Below, piece by piece: positions 28,243 through 36,471 of a stretch of 64,000 nucleotides of DNA. Under the pieces are notes generated by a model, which was not told the DNA's origin, made no database searches, and worked only from the letters and a program-made list of their open reading frames with translations. The translations under genes were made by a program, and so were the position numbers. Every line of letters begins with the position of its first letter. The stretch's first letter is position 1. The stretch comes from Zoogloea sp041904905 (GTDB lineage Bacteria > Pseudomonadota > Gammaproteobacteria > Burkholderiales > Rhodocyclaceae): positions 1 to 64,000 of the forward strand of contig NZ_JAYRMI010000011.1 of assembly GCF_041904905.1 (NCBI RefSeq), given 5' to 3'.

Positions 28243-28488
28243 ATGCTGGAAATCAAGGTGCTGGGGCCGGGCTGCGCCAACTGCCGCAAGCTGGAGGAGA
28301 TCGCCCGCGAGGCGGCGGCCCAGTTGGGGGCCGAGGCGCAGATCGAGAAGGTCACCGACATGGACGCGATCCTCGCCTGGGACGTGCTGAAGACGCCCGG
28401 GCTGGTGGTCAATGGCAGGCTCGTCTCGTCGGGGCGGATCCCCGCGCCGGGCAGCGTCGTGGCGTGGCTCCGCGAGGCGCTGGGCTAG
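28243..28488 (+). CDS. small thioredoxin-like protein (redox-active disulfide protein 2 type)
   Basis: An 81-residue thioredoxin-fold protein. The active site is GPGCANCRKLE with C12 and C15, the cis-Pro loop is KTPGLVVNG, and the C-terminal helix ends LREALG. It begins 2 bases after the permease stop, so the two are translated together. Small disulfide proteins of this type often accompany DUF318 permeases; the electron donor and target are not known. Confidence 0.92.
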   Translation: MLEIKVLGPGCANCRKLEEIAREAAAQLGAEAQIEKVTDMDAILAWDVLKTPGLVVNGRLVSSGRIPAPGSVVAWLREALG

Positions 28489-28569
28489 CTGCCAGCAAGG
28501 GCGTCGGCCCGTGGTGAGGGGGGCGGCTTGCCGGTAAGATGCAACGACAGCCCGGTTATGGAGGTGTAG

Positions 28570-30795
28570 ATGCATCCGCCCGACGACGCCCTGGTGTTTC
28601 TCGACGACGCCGACGCCGATGCCGCCGAAATCGACACGTCGCCGCCGTGGCGCATCCTGGTGGTGGATGACGACCGGGACGTGCATGAGACGACCCGCTT
28701 TGCCCTGGCGGGCATCCGCATCCTTGGCCGCCCGCTGGCGCTGATCGATGCCTTCTCCGGGCAGGAGGCGCTGGCCATCCTGCGCAATGAGCAGAACGTC
28801 GCGGTGATCCTGCTCGACGTGGTGATGGAGAGCGAGGACGCCGGGCTGCGTCTGGTGGACCAGATCCGCAGCGACCGCCGGCTGGCCCACACCCGGATCA
28901 TCCTGCGCACCGGCCAGCCGGGCCACGCGCCCGAGTGCGAGACGATCACCCGCTACGACATCAACGACTACAAGACCAAGGGCGAGCTTACCCAGAACAA
29001 GCTCTTCGCCACCCTCACCGCGGCCATCCGCGCCTACGATCAGCTGCTACGCCTCGATGCCACCCGGTGCGGGCTGGAGAAGATCGTATCGGCGAGCAAC
29101 CAGTTCATCGCTGAGCAGGGCTTGCAGGCCTTTGCCGACGGCGTCATCACCCAGATTGCCGGCCTGCTGGGTGTCAAGCCCGAGGGGCTGGTGTGCGCCG
29201 CGGCCGAGGATGCCCGCGGCGCCGACGGCCAGCCCCAGTTCCGCGTGATTGCCGCGGCGGGGCACTTCAGCCACCTCATCCAGCGCCGGCTGTCGGAGAT
29301 CGACGACCCGTGGATCGTCGGCCAGCTCACCGAGGCGCTCCAGCATCGCCACAACCTGATCCACCCGCGCAGCATGGCGCTGTATTTCCGCAAGTCGGCG
29401 GACGAGGGCTTCGCCGCCTACATCGACTCCGCCCGCCCGGTGCGGGAGGTGGACCGGGATCTGCTGGAGGTGTTCTGCACCAACATCGCGCTGTGCGCCA
29501 AGAACGTCGATCTCGTTGCCGAGCTGCGGCGCGACGCCTTCATCGACCGCCAGATGGGCCTGCCCAACCGCACCGCGCTGGTGTGCGAACTCAACGCCCG
29601 GCTGGCCGAGCCCGGCGGCGAGCCCCACGCCCTGGCGATCGTCGATGTGGACCAGTTTGCCTCCGCCAACGACGTGCTGGGCCACGACTACGGCGACGCG
29701 CTGCTGCGCCAGACGGCCGAGCGGCTGGCCGGGCTGCAGGGCGGGGTGTTCGTGGCGCGGCTGGCGGGCGATGCCTTCGCGGTGCTGGGGCCGGCCCGCA
29801 CCGTGCATGGCGCGGGAATCCAGGCGCGCTTCGTGGAGCCCTTCGAGATCGAGGCGGTGAGTCACCCGGTGTCGGTGTGCGCCGGGATCGTGGCGGCGGA
29901 CGACCGGGGGCGCAGCGGCATCGAGTACCTCAAGGACAGCTACCTCGCCCTCAAGCGCGCCAAGGCCCAGGGGCTGGGGCAGACGGTGGCCTATTCGTCG
30001 GCCCTGGGGGCCGAGGCCCGGGAGCGCGCCCAGCTGCTGCGCGACCTGCGGCTGGCCTTCGACCAGTCGCGCCTGTCCCTCGTCTATCAGCCGCAGATCG
30101 CGTTGCCGGAGGGGCGGGTGGTGGGCGTGGAGGCGCTGGTGCGCTGGCGCCGGGAAGAGGCCGACGAGGTGCCGCCCGACCGCTTCATCCCGGTGGCGGA
30201 GCAATCCGGGCTGATCGTGGGCATGGGCAGCTGGCTGCTGCAGGTGGCGCTGATGGCCTTGCAGCGTTTCCGGGCAGAGGGGTTTCCGGCGCTGCGGATG
30301 GCGGTGAACGTGTCGCCGATCCAGCTGCGCCAGACCGATTTCGTCGCCCAGGTGTGCGAGGCGCTGCGGGAGACCGGCACGCCGCCCGAGCGGCTGGAGA
30401 TCGAGGTCACCGAATCGGTGGCGGTGGGCGGACTGGAGCCGGCCGTCGGACGCCTGCGCGTCCTGCGCGAGATGGGCGTGACGGTGGCCATCGACGACTT
30501 CGGCACCGGCTACTCCTCGCTGTCCTACCTGGAGCGGCTGCCGGCCGACCGCCTGAAGATCGACCGCAGCTTCATGCGCGGGCTGGCGCGGGGCGAGCAC
30601 GGCGGGCGCATCGCCCGCACCATCATCGCGCTGGGGCGCGAGCTGGGGCTCACCGTGCTGGCCGAAGGCGTGGAGAGCGCCGAGATGGCGGCGCAGGTGG
30701 CGCAGCTGGGCTGCTCCGAGGCGCAGGGTTATTTCTACGCCCGGCCGATGACGGAGGACGCCTTCGTCGCCTGGCTGGCCGGGCAGCGCCCATGA
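28570..30795 (+). CDS. response regulator with DUF3369, degenerate GGDEF and EAL phosphodiesterase
   Basis: A 741-residue cytoplasmic regulator. Its receiver (25-150) has D83 in ILLDVVMES. DUF3369 lies at about 175-315. A GGDEF-like domain at 335-480 has AGDAF where GGDEF should be, so it is unlikely to make c-di-GMP. The EAL domain at 495-735 keeps VEALVRW, NVSPIQL, EVTES, the DDFGTGYSSLSYL loop, LKIDRSF and AEGVE, so c-di-GMP breakdown is expected. It heads a three-gene operon: ATGA overlap with the binding lipoprotein, then a histidine kinase. It is presumably phosphorylated by that kinase. Confidence 0.92.
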   Translation: MHPPDDALVFLDDADADAAEIDTSPPWRILVVDDDRDVHETTRFALAGIRILGRPLALIDAFSGQEALAILRNEQNVAVILLDVVMESEDAGLRLVDQIRSDRRLAHTRIILRTGQPGHAPECETITRYDINDYKTKGELTQNKLFATLTAAIRAYDQLLRLDATRCGLEKIVSASNQFIAEQGLQAFADGVITQIAGLLGVKPEGLVCAAAEDARGADGQPQFRVIAAAGHFSHLIQRRLSEIDDPWIVGQLTEALQHRHNLIHPRSMALYFRKSADEGFAAYIDSARPVREVDRDLLEVFCTNIALCAKNVDLVAELRRDAFIDRQMGLPNRTALVCELNARLAEPGGEPHALAIVDVDQFASANDVLGHDYGDALLRQTAERLAGLQGGVFVARLAGDAFAVLGPARTVHGAGIQARFVEPFEIEAVSHPVSVCAGIVAADDRGRSGIEYLKDSYLALKRAKAQGLGQTVAYSSALGAEARERAQLLRDLRLAFDQSRLSLVYQPQIALPEGRVVGVEALVRWRREEADEVPPDRFIPVAEQSGLIVGMGSWLLQVALMALQRFRAEGFPALRMAVNVSPIQLRQTDFVAQVCEALRETGTPPERLEIEVTESVAVGGLEPAVGRLRVLREMGVTVAIDDFGTGYSSLSYLERLPADRLKIDRSFMRGLARGEHGGRIARTIIALGRELGLTVLAEGVESAEMAAQVAQLGCSEAQGYFYARPMTEDAFVAWLAGQRP

Positions 30796-31892
30796 GCCGG
30801 GCCCGCGCCGCGCTTCTGGCGCTGCTGGCGGCCGCGGCGCTGGGGGGCTGCAGGCAGCCCGAGCCGCTGCGCATCGGCTTCATCGCCGAACTGTCGGGCC
30901 GTTCGGCGGACATCGGCGAATCCGGTCGCAACGGCTTTCTGCTGGCGGTGGAGGATGCCCGGCAGGCCGGCTTGTTCGACGAGCGTCCGGTGGAGGTGCT
31001 GGTGCGCGACGTGGGCGCCAGCCCCGAGGCCACCCGCGCGGCGGTGGGCGAGTTGCTGGCCGCCGGCGTGGTGGCGGTGGTCGGGCCGATGAACAGCAAC
31101 AACGTGCAGATCGTCCAGCCGCTCGTCGAGGCGGCGGGGGTCGTGGAAATCTCCCCCACGGCGTCGGCGATGACGCTCCACGGCAAGGACGACCTGCTCT
31201 TCCGCATCAACTGGACGACCCGCGACAACGGCCGCAACTACGCCCGCCACTGCCACCGGCGCGGCTTGCGGCGGGTGGCGGTGGCCGTCAACGACAACAA
31301 CCGGGTGTTCGCCCAGAGCTGGCTGGAAGAGTTCCGCAGCGCCTTCGTGGCCCTGGGGGGCGAGGTGGTGGCGGCGCCGGCGTTCGACTCCACCGCCGGC
31401 AGCCACGGCGGGCTGGTGGGCAGCCTGCTCGCGCCGCGCCCCGACGGGGTGGTCATCGTGGGCAACGCCGCCGACAGCGCGCGGATCGCCCAGCAGGTGC
31501 GCAAGCAGGCGCCGTCGATGCCCCTGGTGGCGGCGGAGTGGGCGGGCGCTGCCCAGCTGCTCGAGCTGGGCGGGCGGGCCGTGGAGGGGTTGATGCTGGC
31601 CCAGAACTACAACCAGGCCGACACCTCGCCCCGCTTCACCCGCTTCGGCGAGGCCTACCGCAAGCGCTTCGGCAGCGCGCCGGCCTACGCCAGCGTGCTC
31701 AGCTACGACGCGGGCGCCGCGCTCACCGGCGCCCTGAGCCGCCGGCTGGCCTCCATGCCCCTGAAGGATGCGCTGCTGCGGCTCGGGCCCTTCGACGGCC
31801 TGCAGCAGCCGCTCCGCTTCGACCGGAACGGCGACGCGGAGCGCCCGGCCTACTTCCTCACCGTGCGCGACGGCCGGTTTGTGCCGGACTAG
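30792..31892 (+). CDS. periplasmic ligand-binding lipoprotein (branched-chain amino-acid SBP type)
   Basis: A 366-residue lipoprotein. The signal ends with lipobox LGGC at C20, giving a lipid-anchored periplasmic protein. The rest is a type 1 periplasmic binding fold of the Leu/Ile/Val family: IGFIAELSGRSADIGESGRNG, then VVAVVGPMNSNNVQIVQPL and ISPTASAMTL. No ABC permease or ATPase gene is nearby. Instead it lies between the EAL regulator (ATGA overlap) and a sensor kinase (3-base gap), so it probably presents a ligand to that kinase as a sensory co-receptor. The ligand is unknown. Confidence 0.9.
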   Translation: MSRARAALLALLAAAALGGCRQPEPLRIGFIAELSGRSADIGESGRNGFLLAVEDARQAGLFDERPVEVLVRDVGASPEATRAAVGELLAAGVVAVVGPMNSNNVQIVQPLVEAAGVVEISPTASAMTLHGKDDLLFRINWTTRDNGRNYARHCHRRGLRRVAVAVNDNNRVFAQSWLEEFRSAFVALGGEVVAAPAFDSTAGSHGGLVGSLLAPRPDGVVIVGNAADSARIAQQVRKQAPSMPLVAAEWAGAAQLLELGGRAVEGLMLAQNYNQADTSPRFTRFGEAYRKRFGSAPAYASVLSYDAGAALTGALSRRLASMPLKDALLRLGPFDGLQQPLRFDRNGDAERPAYFLTVRDGRFVPD

Positions 31893-31895
31893 GCC

Positions 31896-34190
31896 GTGAC
31901 CCGCCACTGGCACCTGCGGACCTGGCTGATCTGGCTGCTGTGCGTCAGCTCCTTGGTCACGTCGGTGGCGATCGGCGCGGTGCTGGCCTTCGTCCGGCTG
32001 CCCCAGATTTCGGCCGAGACCCGCGCCGATCTGGCCCACGAGGCCGCCGACCTGTCCCGCCGTACCGAGGTGATCCTGGCCACCCTGAAGGGCCAGCTCG
32101 ATCTGCTGGCGGTTGTCGCGGCCGGCTTGCCCGAGGCCGACGCGAGGGCCGCGATGGGGCGCATGGCGGGCGAGGGCGGGCCCTTCGTGGCGGTGTATCA
32201 GGTGGACGCGGGCGATACCGTGGTGCGGGCGGTGGTGGGCCGGGAGGCGGGCGCCGGGCGCGGGGCCGAGCTGGTGGGCAACGACCTGTCCCGCGACCCG
32301 CTGCTCCAGCGGGTGCGCGCCCGCGGCGAGACCACCTGGAGCGACAAGTACATCTCGCCGGTGTCGGGCATGACGACGGTGGGCGTGGGGGTGCCGGTGG
32401 GGCGTCATGTGCTGATCGGCGAGCTGCCGCTGGCCTTCGTGCTCAAAACCGTGCGCGACCTCTCCGGCCGCACCGCCCGGACGGTGACGGTGCTCGACCG
32501 GCGCGGCGAGGTGCTGGCCGACAGCGAGCAGCCGGTGCGGGTGGGAACCCTCAACCTGGGCGCCGACCCCTTGTTCCTGGCGGCGCGGGAGGGCGGCGAG
32601 CCGGTGGGCGAGTTCGCCCTCGACGGCCAGACCTTCGATGCGGCGCTGGCCCACTCCCAGGCGCTGGACTGGTACTTCCTGGTGCGAACGCCGGGCGGCC
32701 TCGCCAACCCGCGGGTGGGCTCTACCTTCGACCTGGGGGTGGCCGCGCTGGCGGGTTCGCTGATCCTGGGCATCCTGCTCGCGCCGCTGTGGGCCACCGG
32801 CGTGCTGCGGCCGGTGAAGGCGATCATCGAGCGGGCCCGGCGGGTGGCGGACGGCGAGGCGCCGGGCGAGTGGCCGCGGGGGCGCTCGATCGAACTCAAC
32901 GCCCTCTCGTCCGACCTGGAGCGCATGGCCGGCGTGCTGCAAGCGCGGGAGCAGGAGCTGCAGGCCATCTTCGACGCGTCGCCGGTGGGCATCGGGGTGC
33001 TCGAACCGGCGGCCGACTACGCCTTCGTGAAGGCCAACGAGGCGGTGAGCCAGCTGCTGGCGGTGCCGCCGGCGCAGCTGATCGGCCGGTCGGGCACCGA
33101 TCTCGGGCTGTGGGCCGAAGGCGCGGCGCGCCACGCTTTTTACGCGCGGCTGGCCGTGGACGGCGCGGCCGAGACCGAGGCCTGGCTGAACCGCGGCCGT
33201 GGCGGGCAATTCCTCGCCGCCATCGTCACCCGCAACGTGACGATTGCCGGCCAGCCGCGGACGATCTGGGTGGTGCGGGACGTGACCGAGCTGCGCCGCA
33301 TCGAGGCCGAGCTGCGCGATCTCAACACCGAGCTGGAGGCCCGCGTGGCCCGGCGCACCGACCAGTTGCGGCAGGCCAACGTGGATCTGTCCGAGACCCT
33401 GGAGCGCCTGCAGCTCACCCTGGGCGAGCTGGTGCGGGCCGAGAAGCTGGCCTCGCTGGGGGCGCTGGTGGCCGGCATCGCCCATGAACTCAACACGCCG
33501 CTGGGCAACGGGGTGATGGCGGTGTCGTCCCTGCGCGGGGCGCTCACCGCCTTCCGCCGGGAGAGCGAGCAGGGCCTGCGCCGCTCCAGCCTGGAGCAGC
33601 TGCTGGAGGCCGTCGATACCGGCACCGACATCGCCGGGCGCAACCTGGCCCGGGCCGCCGAGCTGGTGGCGAGCTTCAAGCAGGTGGCGGCGGACCAGAC
33701 CAGCTCCCAGCGGCGCAGCTTCGAGCTGGCGGAGCTGACCGCCGAGATCGCGCTCACCCTCAAGCCGCTGCTCAAGCGCGGCCACGCCAGCATCGTGACC
33801 GAGGTGCCGCCCGACCTGAGCCTGGACAGCTACCCCGGCCCGCTGGGGCAGGTGCTCACCAACCTCGTCGCCAACGCCGTCACCCACGCCTTCGGCGAGC
33901 GCACCGACGGCCGCATCCGGGTGGTGGCCATGCCCGGGCGCGAGGGGCGGGTGACGATCCAGGTCGGCGACGACGGCGCGGGCATCGACCCGGGCCTGCT
34001 GCCGCGGATCTTCGACCCCTTCGTGACCAGCCGGATGGGGCGCGGCGGCACCGGGCTGGGCCTGCACATCGCCCACAACCTGGTGGTGCAGGTGCTGGGC
34101 GGCAGCATCTCGGTGGAGAGCACCCTGGGCGGCGGCACCACCTTCACCCTCGATCTGCCCCGGGTGGCGCCCGCCGCAAAATCCGCCTGA
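31896..34190 (+). CDS. membrane sensor histidine kinase with periplasmic and PAS domains
   Basis: A 764-residue kinase. One helix (about 8-30) leads to a large periplasmic domain (35-280, dCache-like), a second helix (about 285-305), a HAMP-like linker, and a PAS domain (355-475). A coiled coil and HisKA domain follow with H530 in GIAHELNTPLGNG. The HATPase has TNLVANAVTHAF, VGDDGAGIDPG and GTGLGLHIAHNLV. No ATG suits the N-terminus, so the GTG at 31896, 3 bases after the lipoprotein stop, is used. The partner regulator is the first gene of the operon. The signal probably comes from the lipoprotein, the periplasmic domain or both. Confidence 0.9.
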   Translation: MTRHWHLRTWLIWLLCVSSLVTSVAIGAVLAFVRLPQISAETRADLAHEAADLSRRTEVILATLKGQLDLLAVVAAGLPEADARAAMGRMAGEGGPFVAVYQVDAGDTVVRAVVGREAGAGRGAELVGNDLSRDPLLQRVRARGETTWSDKYISPVSGMTTVGVGVPVGRHVLIGELPLAFVLKTVRDLSGRTARTVTVLDRRGEVLADSEQPVRVGTLNLGADPLFLAAREGGEPVGEFALDGQTFDAALAHSQALDWYFLVRTPGGLANPRVGSTFDLGVAALAGSLILGILLAPLWATGVLRPVKAIIERARRVADGEAPGEWPRGRSIELNALSSDLERMAGVLQAREQELQAIFDASPVGIGVLEPAADYAFVKANEAVSQLLAVPPAQLIGRSGTDLGLWAEGAARHAFYARLAVDGAAETEAWLNRGRGGQFLAAIVTRNVTIAGQPRTIWVVRDVTELRRIEAELRDLNTELEARVARRTDQLRQANVDLSETLERLQLTLGELVRAEKLASLGALVAGIAHELNTPLGNGVMAVSSLRGALTAFRRESEQGLRRSSLEQLLEAVDTGTDIAGRNLARAAELVASFKQVAADQTSSQRRSFELAELTAEIALTLKPLLKRGHASIVTEVPPDLSLDSYPGPLGQVLTNLVANAVTHAFGERTDGRIRVVAMPGREGRVTIQVGDDGAGIDPGLLPRIFDPFVTSRMGRGGTGLGLHIAHNLVVQVLGGSISVESTLGGGTTFTLDLPRVAPAAKSA

Positions 34191-34247
34191 CCGGCCGGCA
34201 GCGTCGGGATACACTGCGCGGCTGCGTTTTCCCCCAAGTCAGGCGCC

Positions 34248-35171
34248 ATGAACTCCTCCGGTCATCGCTTCGGGCTGCTGTTTGCGGTGCTCGGGGCGGT
34301 GGGTTTCTCGTTCAAGGCCATCCTCATCAAGCTGGCCTACCCCTACGGCGTCGACGCCGTCACCCTGCTCGCCCTGCGCATGGGGCTGTCGCTGCCCTTC
34401 TTCCTGGCCCTGGGTATTGCCGATGGCCGGCGGCGCCAGCACGCGAAGCTGTCGGGGCGGGATCTGGCCTTGCTGGCCGGCTTGGGTTTTTCTGGCTACT
34501 ACCTGGCCAGTTACCTGGATTTTCTCGGGCTGCAGTACATCTCGGCGGCGCTGGAGCGGCTCATCCTGTTCGCCTACCCCACCCTGGTGGTGGTGTTCTC
34601 GGCGCTGTTCCTGGGCAAGCCGATCACCCGCCGGGCGCTGGCCTGCATCGCCCTGTGCTACGCCGGCATCGCCCTGGCGGTGGCCCACGACCTGAACATC
34701 GCCGGCAGCGCCAGGGACGTGTGGATCGGCGGCGGGCTGGTGTTCGGCAGCGCGGTGTCGTACGCGCTCTACCTGATGGGCAACGGTCAGGCGGTGGTGC
34801 GCCTGGGCGCGGCGCGGGTCACCGCGTGGGCCAGCGCCATCGCCTGCCTGCTGTGCCTCACCCACTTCGCCGCCACCCGGCCCCTGGGCCTGCTGGTGCA
34901 GCCGGCGCCGGTGATGGGGCTGGCGGTGGCGATGGCGGTGTTCTCCACGGTGCTGCCGGTGTGGATGGTGTCGGAGGCGATCCGCCGCCTGGGCGCCGGG
35001 CCGGTGTCGCTGATCGGCACCCTGGGGCCGGTGGTGACGCTCTTCCTGGGCTGGCTGATCCTCGCCGAGCCCATCGGGCTGTTCCAGATCCTGGGCGGCG
35101 CGCTGGTGGTGTCGGGGGTGGTGCTGGTGGGGCGCAAGGGCGCAGCGCGCAAAAACCCGGCTCAGGGCTGA
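34248..35171 (+). CDS. EamA-family DMT transporter
   Basis: A 307-residue inner-membrane protein with ten helices arranged as two EamA repeats. The first runs from LLFAVLGAVGFSFKAILIKLAY to IALAVAHDLN; the second ends in LFLGWLILAEPIGLFQILGGALVVSGVVLV. Such transporters usually export metabolites or amino acids; the substrate is unknown. It is followed at once by the 21-bp repeat array and shows no clear terminator hairpin of its own. Confidence 0.9.
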   Translation: MNSSGHRFGLLFAVLGAVGFSFKAILIKLAYPYGVDAVTLLALRMGLSLPFFLALGIADGRRRQHAKLSGRDLALLAGLGFSGYYLASYLDFLGLQYISAALERLILFAYPTLVVVFSALFLGKPITRRALACIALCYAGIALAVAHDLNIAGSARDVWIGGGLVFGSAVSYALYLMGNGQAVVRLGAARVTAWASAIACLLCLTHFAATRPLGLLVQPAPVMGLAVAMAVFSTVLPVWMVSEAIRRLGAGPVSLIGTLGPVVTLFLGWLILAEPIGLFQILGGALVVSGVVLVGRKGAARKNPAQG

Positions 35172-35183
35172 TCTGACAGGGAC

Positions 35184-35477
35184 AGGTTCGTCTTCAAGCG
35201 GAACCGGGTTAGCGCTGACTTGAACATGTTTGGCGCGAAGGGAAGCCGGTTCATGTCCGGGCCGAACTTTTTCAACTTCGACTTGAAGCGGTTCACGTTT
35301 CAGATGAACAAGTTCAAGCCAGAGATGAACGTGTTCCAGTTTGAGACGAGGGGGTTCAAGTCCGGGATGAACCCGCTCAGGTCGGAGATGAACACCTTCA
35401 AGTTCGAGGGGAGCGGGTTCATGTTGAAGCTGAACCGGTTCATCTCGAACCTGAACCTGCTCCGCTTTTACCGCAGC
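35184..35477. repeat. fourteen degenerate 21-bp tandem repeats with internal dyads
   Basis: The 367-base gap between the EamA gene (stop 35171) and the DedA-rhodanese gene (start 35539) is mostly a strict 21-bp-period array of fourteen units with no indels. The consensus is close to CGGTTCAAGTCCGAGATGAA plus C. GTTCA near the start and TGAAC at the end of each unit are reverse complements, so the array is a chain of inverted half-sites; at 35431-35442 one junction is the perfect palindrome TGAACCGGTTCA. Nine units end in GAAC. Because 21 is divisible by 3, frames on both strands stay open and read as heptads (xFK.EMN forward; E.VHL.. reverse), but no credible start, stop or ribosome site fits a gene. 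The array is also poorer in GC than its neighbours. The flanks 35172-35183 and 35478-35538 show nothing else. Confidence 0.9.
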
Positions 35478-35538
35478 CCGCCTCGGGCGCGGGTTTTCCG
35501 TAGCTGCGTTGCCGTGAACCGCGTGCGATGCTTGCGAG

Positions 35539-36471
35539 ATGGACATCGCTCAGCTCCGTCAGACCCTCGAACACGATGCGCTCGCCCTCGTCTTCATGAA
35601 CGTGCTGCTCCAGCAGATCGGCCTGCCCGTGCCGGCGGTGCCGACGCTGCTGGTGGCGGGCAGCCTGGCGGCCAGCCCGTGGGCGCTGGGCAAGGTGCTG
35701 GCGGCGGCCATCGTGGCCTCGGTGATCGCCGATGTGATCTGGTATGCGGCGGGGCGGCGCTTCGGCTACCGGGTGCTGGCCGGGCTGTGCCGGCTGTCGA
35801 TCAACCCGGCTTCGTGCGTGAGCCAGACCGAGGCGCGCTTCGTGCGCTGGGGGCTGTCGTCGCTGGTGGTGGCGAAGTTCGTGCCGGGCTTTTCGACCGT
35901 GGCGCCGCCGATCGCGGGGGCGCTGCGCATGGCGCGCACGGGTTTCCTGCTGGCGGCGGCGGTGGGCGCGGGCTTGTGGGCCGGGCTGGCGTTGGGCGCC
36001 GGCTGGCTGATGAAGGACACGGTGCAGGCCGTGATCGACGGGCTGGAGGCGAATGCGGGCCGCGCGGTGGGCGTGGCGCTGGGGCTGCTTGCCGTCTGGC
36101 TGGGCTGGAAGCTGTGGCAGAAATACCGTTTCCGCCGCCTGCAGGTGCCGATGGTGACGCCCGCCGACCTGCTGGCGCAGATCGGTGACGGGGTGCGTCC
36201 GCTGATTCTCGACCTGCGCGGTGCCTCGATGGTGGCCGAGCTGGGCCCCATCCCCGGCGCGCGGGTGGCCGAGCACGACAGGCTGGCGGACGCGCTGGGG
36301 GATTGGCCGAAGGATGGGCTGGTCGTGACCCTGTGCGCCTGCCCCGAGGACGCCGGGGCGATCCAGGCGGCGCGGCACCTGCTGGGCGAAGGTTATCTCT
36401 CGGTGCGGGCGCTGGCCGGGGGCTACGAGGCCTGGCAGGCCGCGGGCGGGCTGGACTGGCCCGGGCGTTAG
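35539..36471 (+). CDS. DedA/VTT membrane protein fused to a rhodanese domain
   Basis: A 310-residue fusion. Residues 1-195 are a DedA/VTT (SNARE-associated) domain: FMNVLLQQIGLPVPAVPTLLVAG, DVIWYAAGRRFGYRVL, then VAKFVPGFSTVAPPIAGALRM, plus terminal helices. Residues 205-310 are a rhodanese-like domain with LILDLRG, the IPGA segment, an active-site loop with C266 in TLCACPEDA, and LAGGYEAWQAAG. DedA proteins move or flip lipids or undecaprenyl phosphate; the rhodanese part may carry sulfur or sense redox. It ends in a four-base TTAG overlap with the convergent pirin gene. Confidence 0.9.
   Translation: MDIAQLRQTLEHDALALVFMNVLLQQIGLPVPAVPTLLVAGSLAASPWALGKVLAAAIVASVIADVIWYAAGRRFGYRVLAGLCRLSINPASCVSQTEARFVRWGLSSLVVAKFVPGFSTVAPPIAGALRMARTGFLLAAAVGAGLWAGLALGAGWLMKDTVQAVIDGLEANAGRAVGVALGLLAVWLGWKLWQKYRFRRLQVPMVTPADLLAQIGDGVRPLILDLRGASMVAELGPIPGARVAEHDRLADALGDWPKDGLVVTLCACPEDAGAIQAARHLLGEGYLSVRALAGGYEAWQAAGGLDWPGR

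Noticed and set aside
30735..34214. 1159-codon minus-strand frame
   Set aside because: Shadow of the lipoprotein and kinase genes; repetitive His/Gln/Arg composition, no ribosome site.
35220..36188. TTG-initiated plus frame starting with heptad-like peptide repeats
   Set aside because: The first 86 codons come from the 21-bp DNA repeat, then it runs out of frame through the DedA-rhodanese gene. The opposite strand gives equally regular heptads, so open frames are a by-product of a period divisible by 3. Coding is not excluded but not supported.
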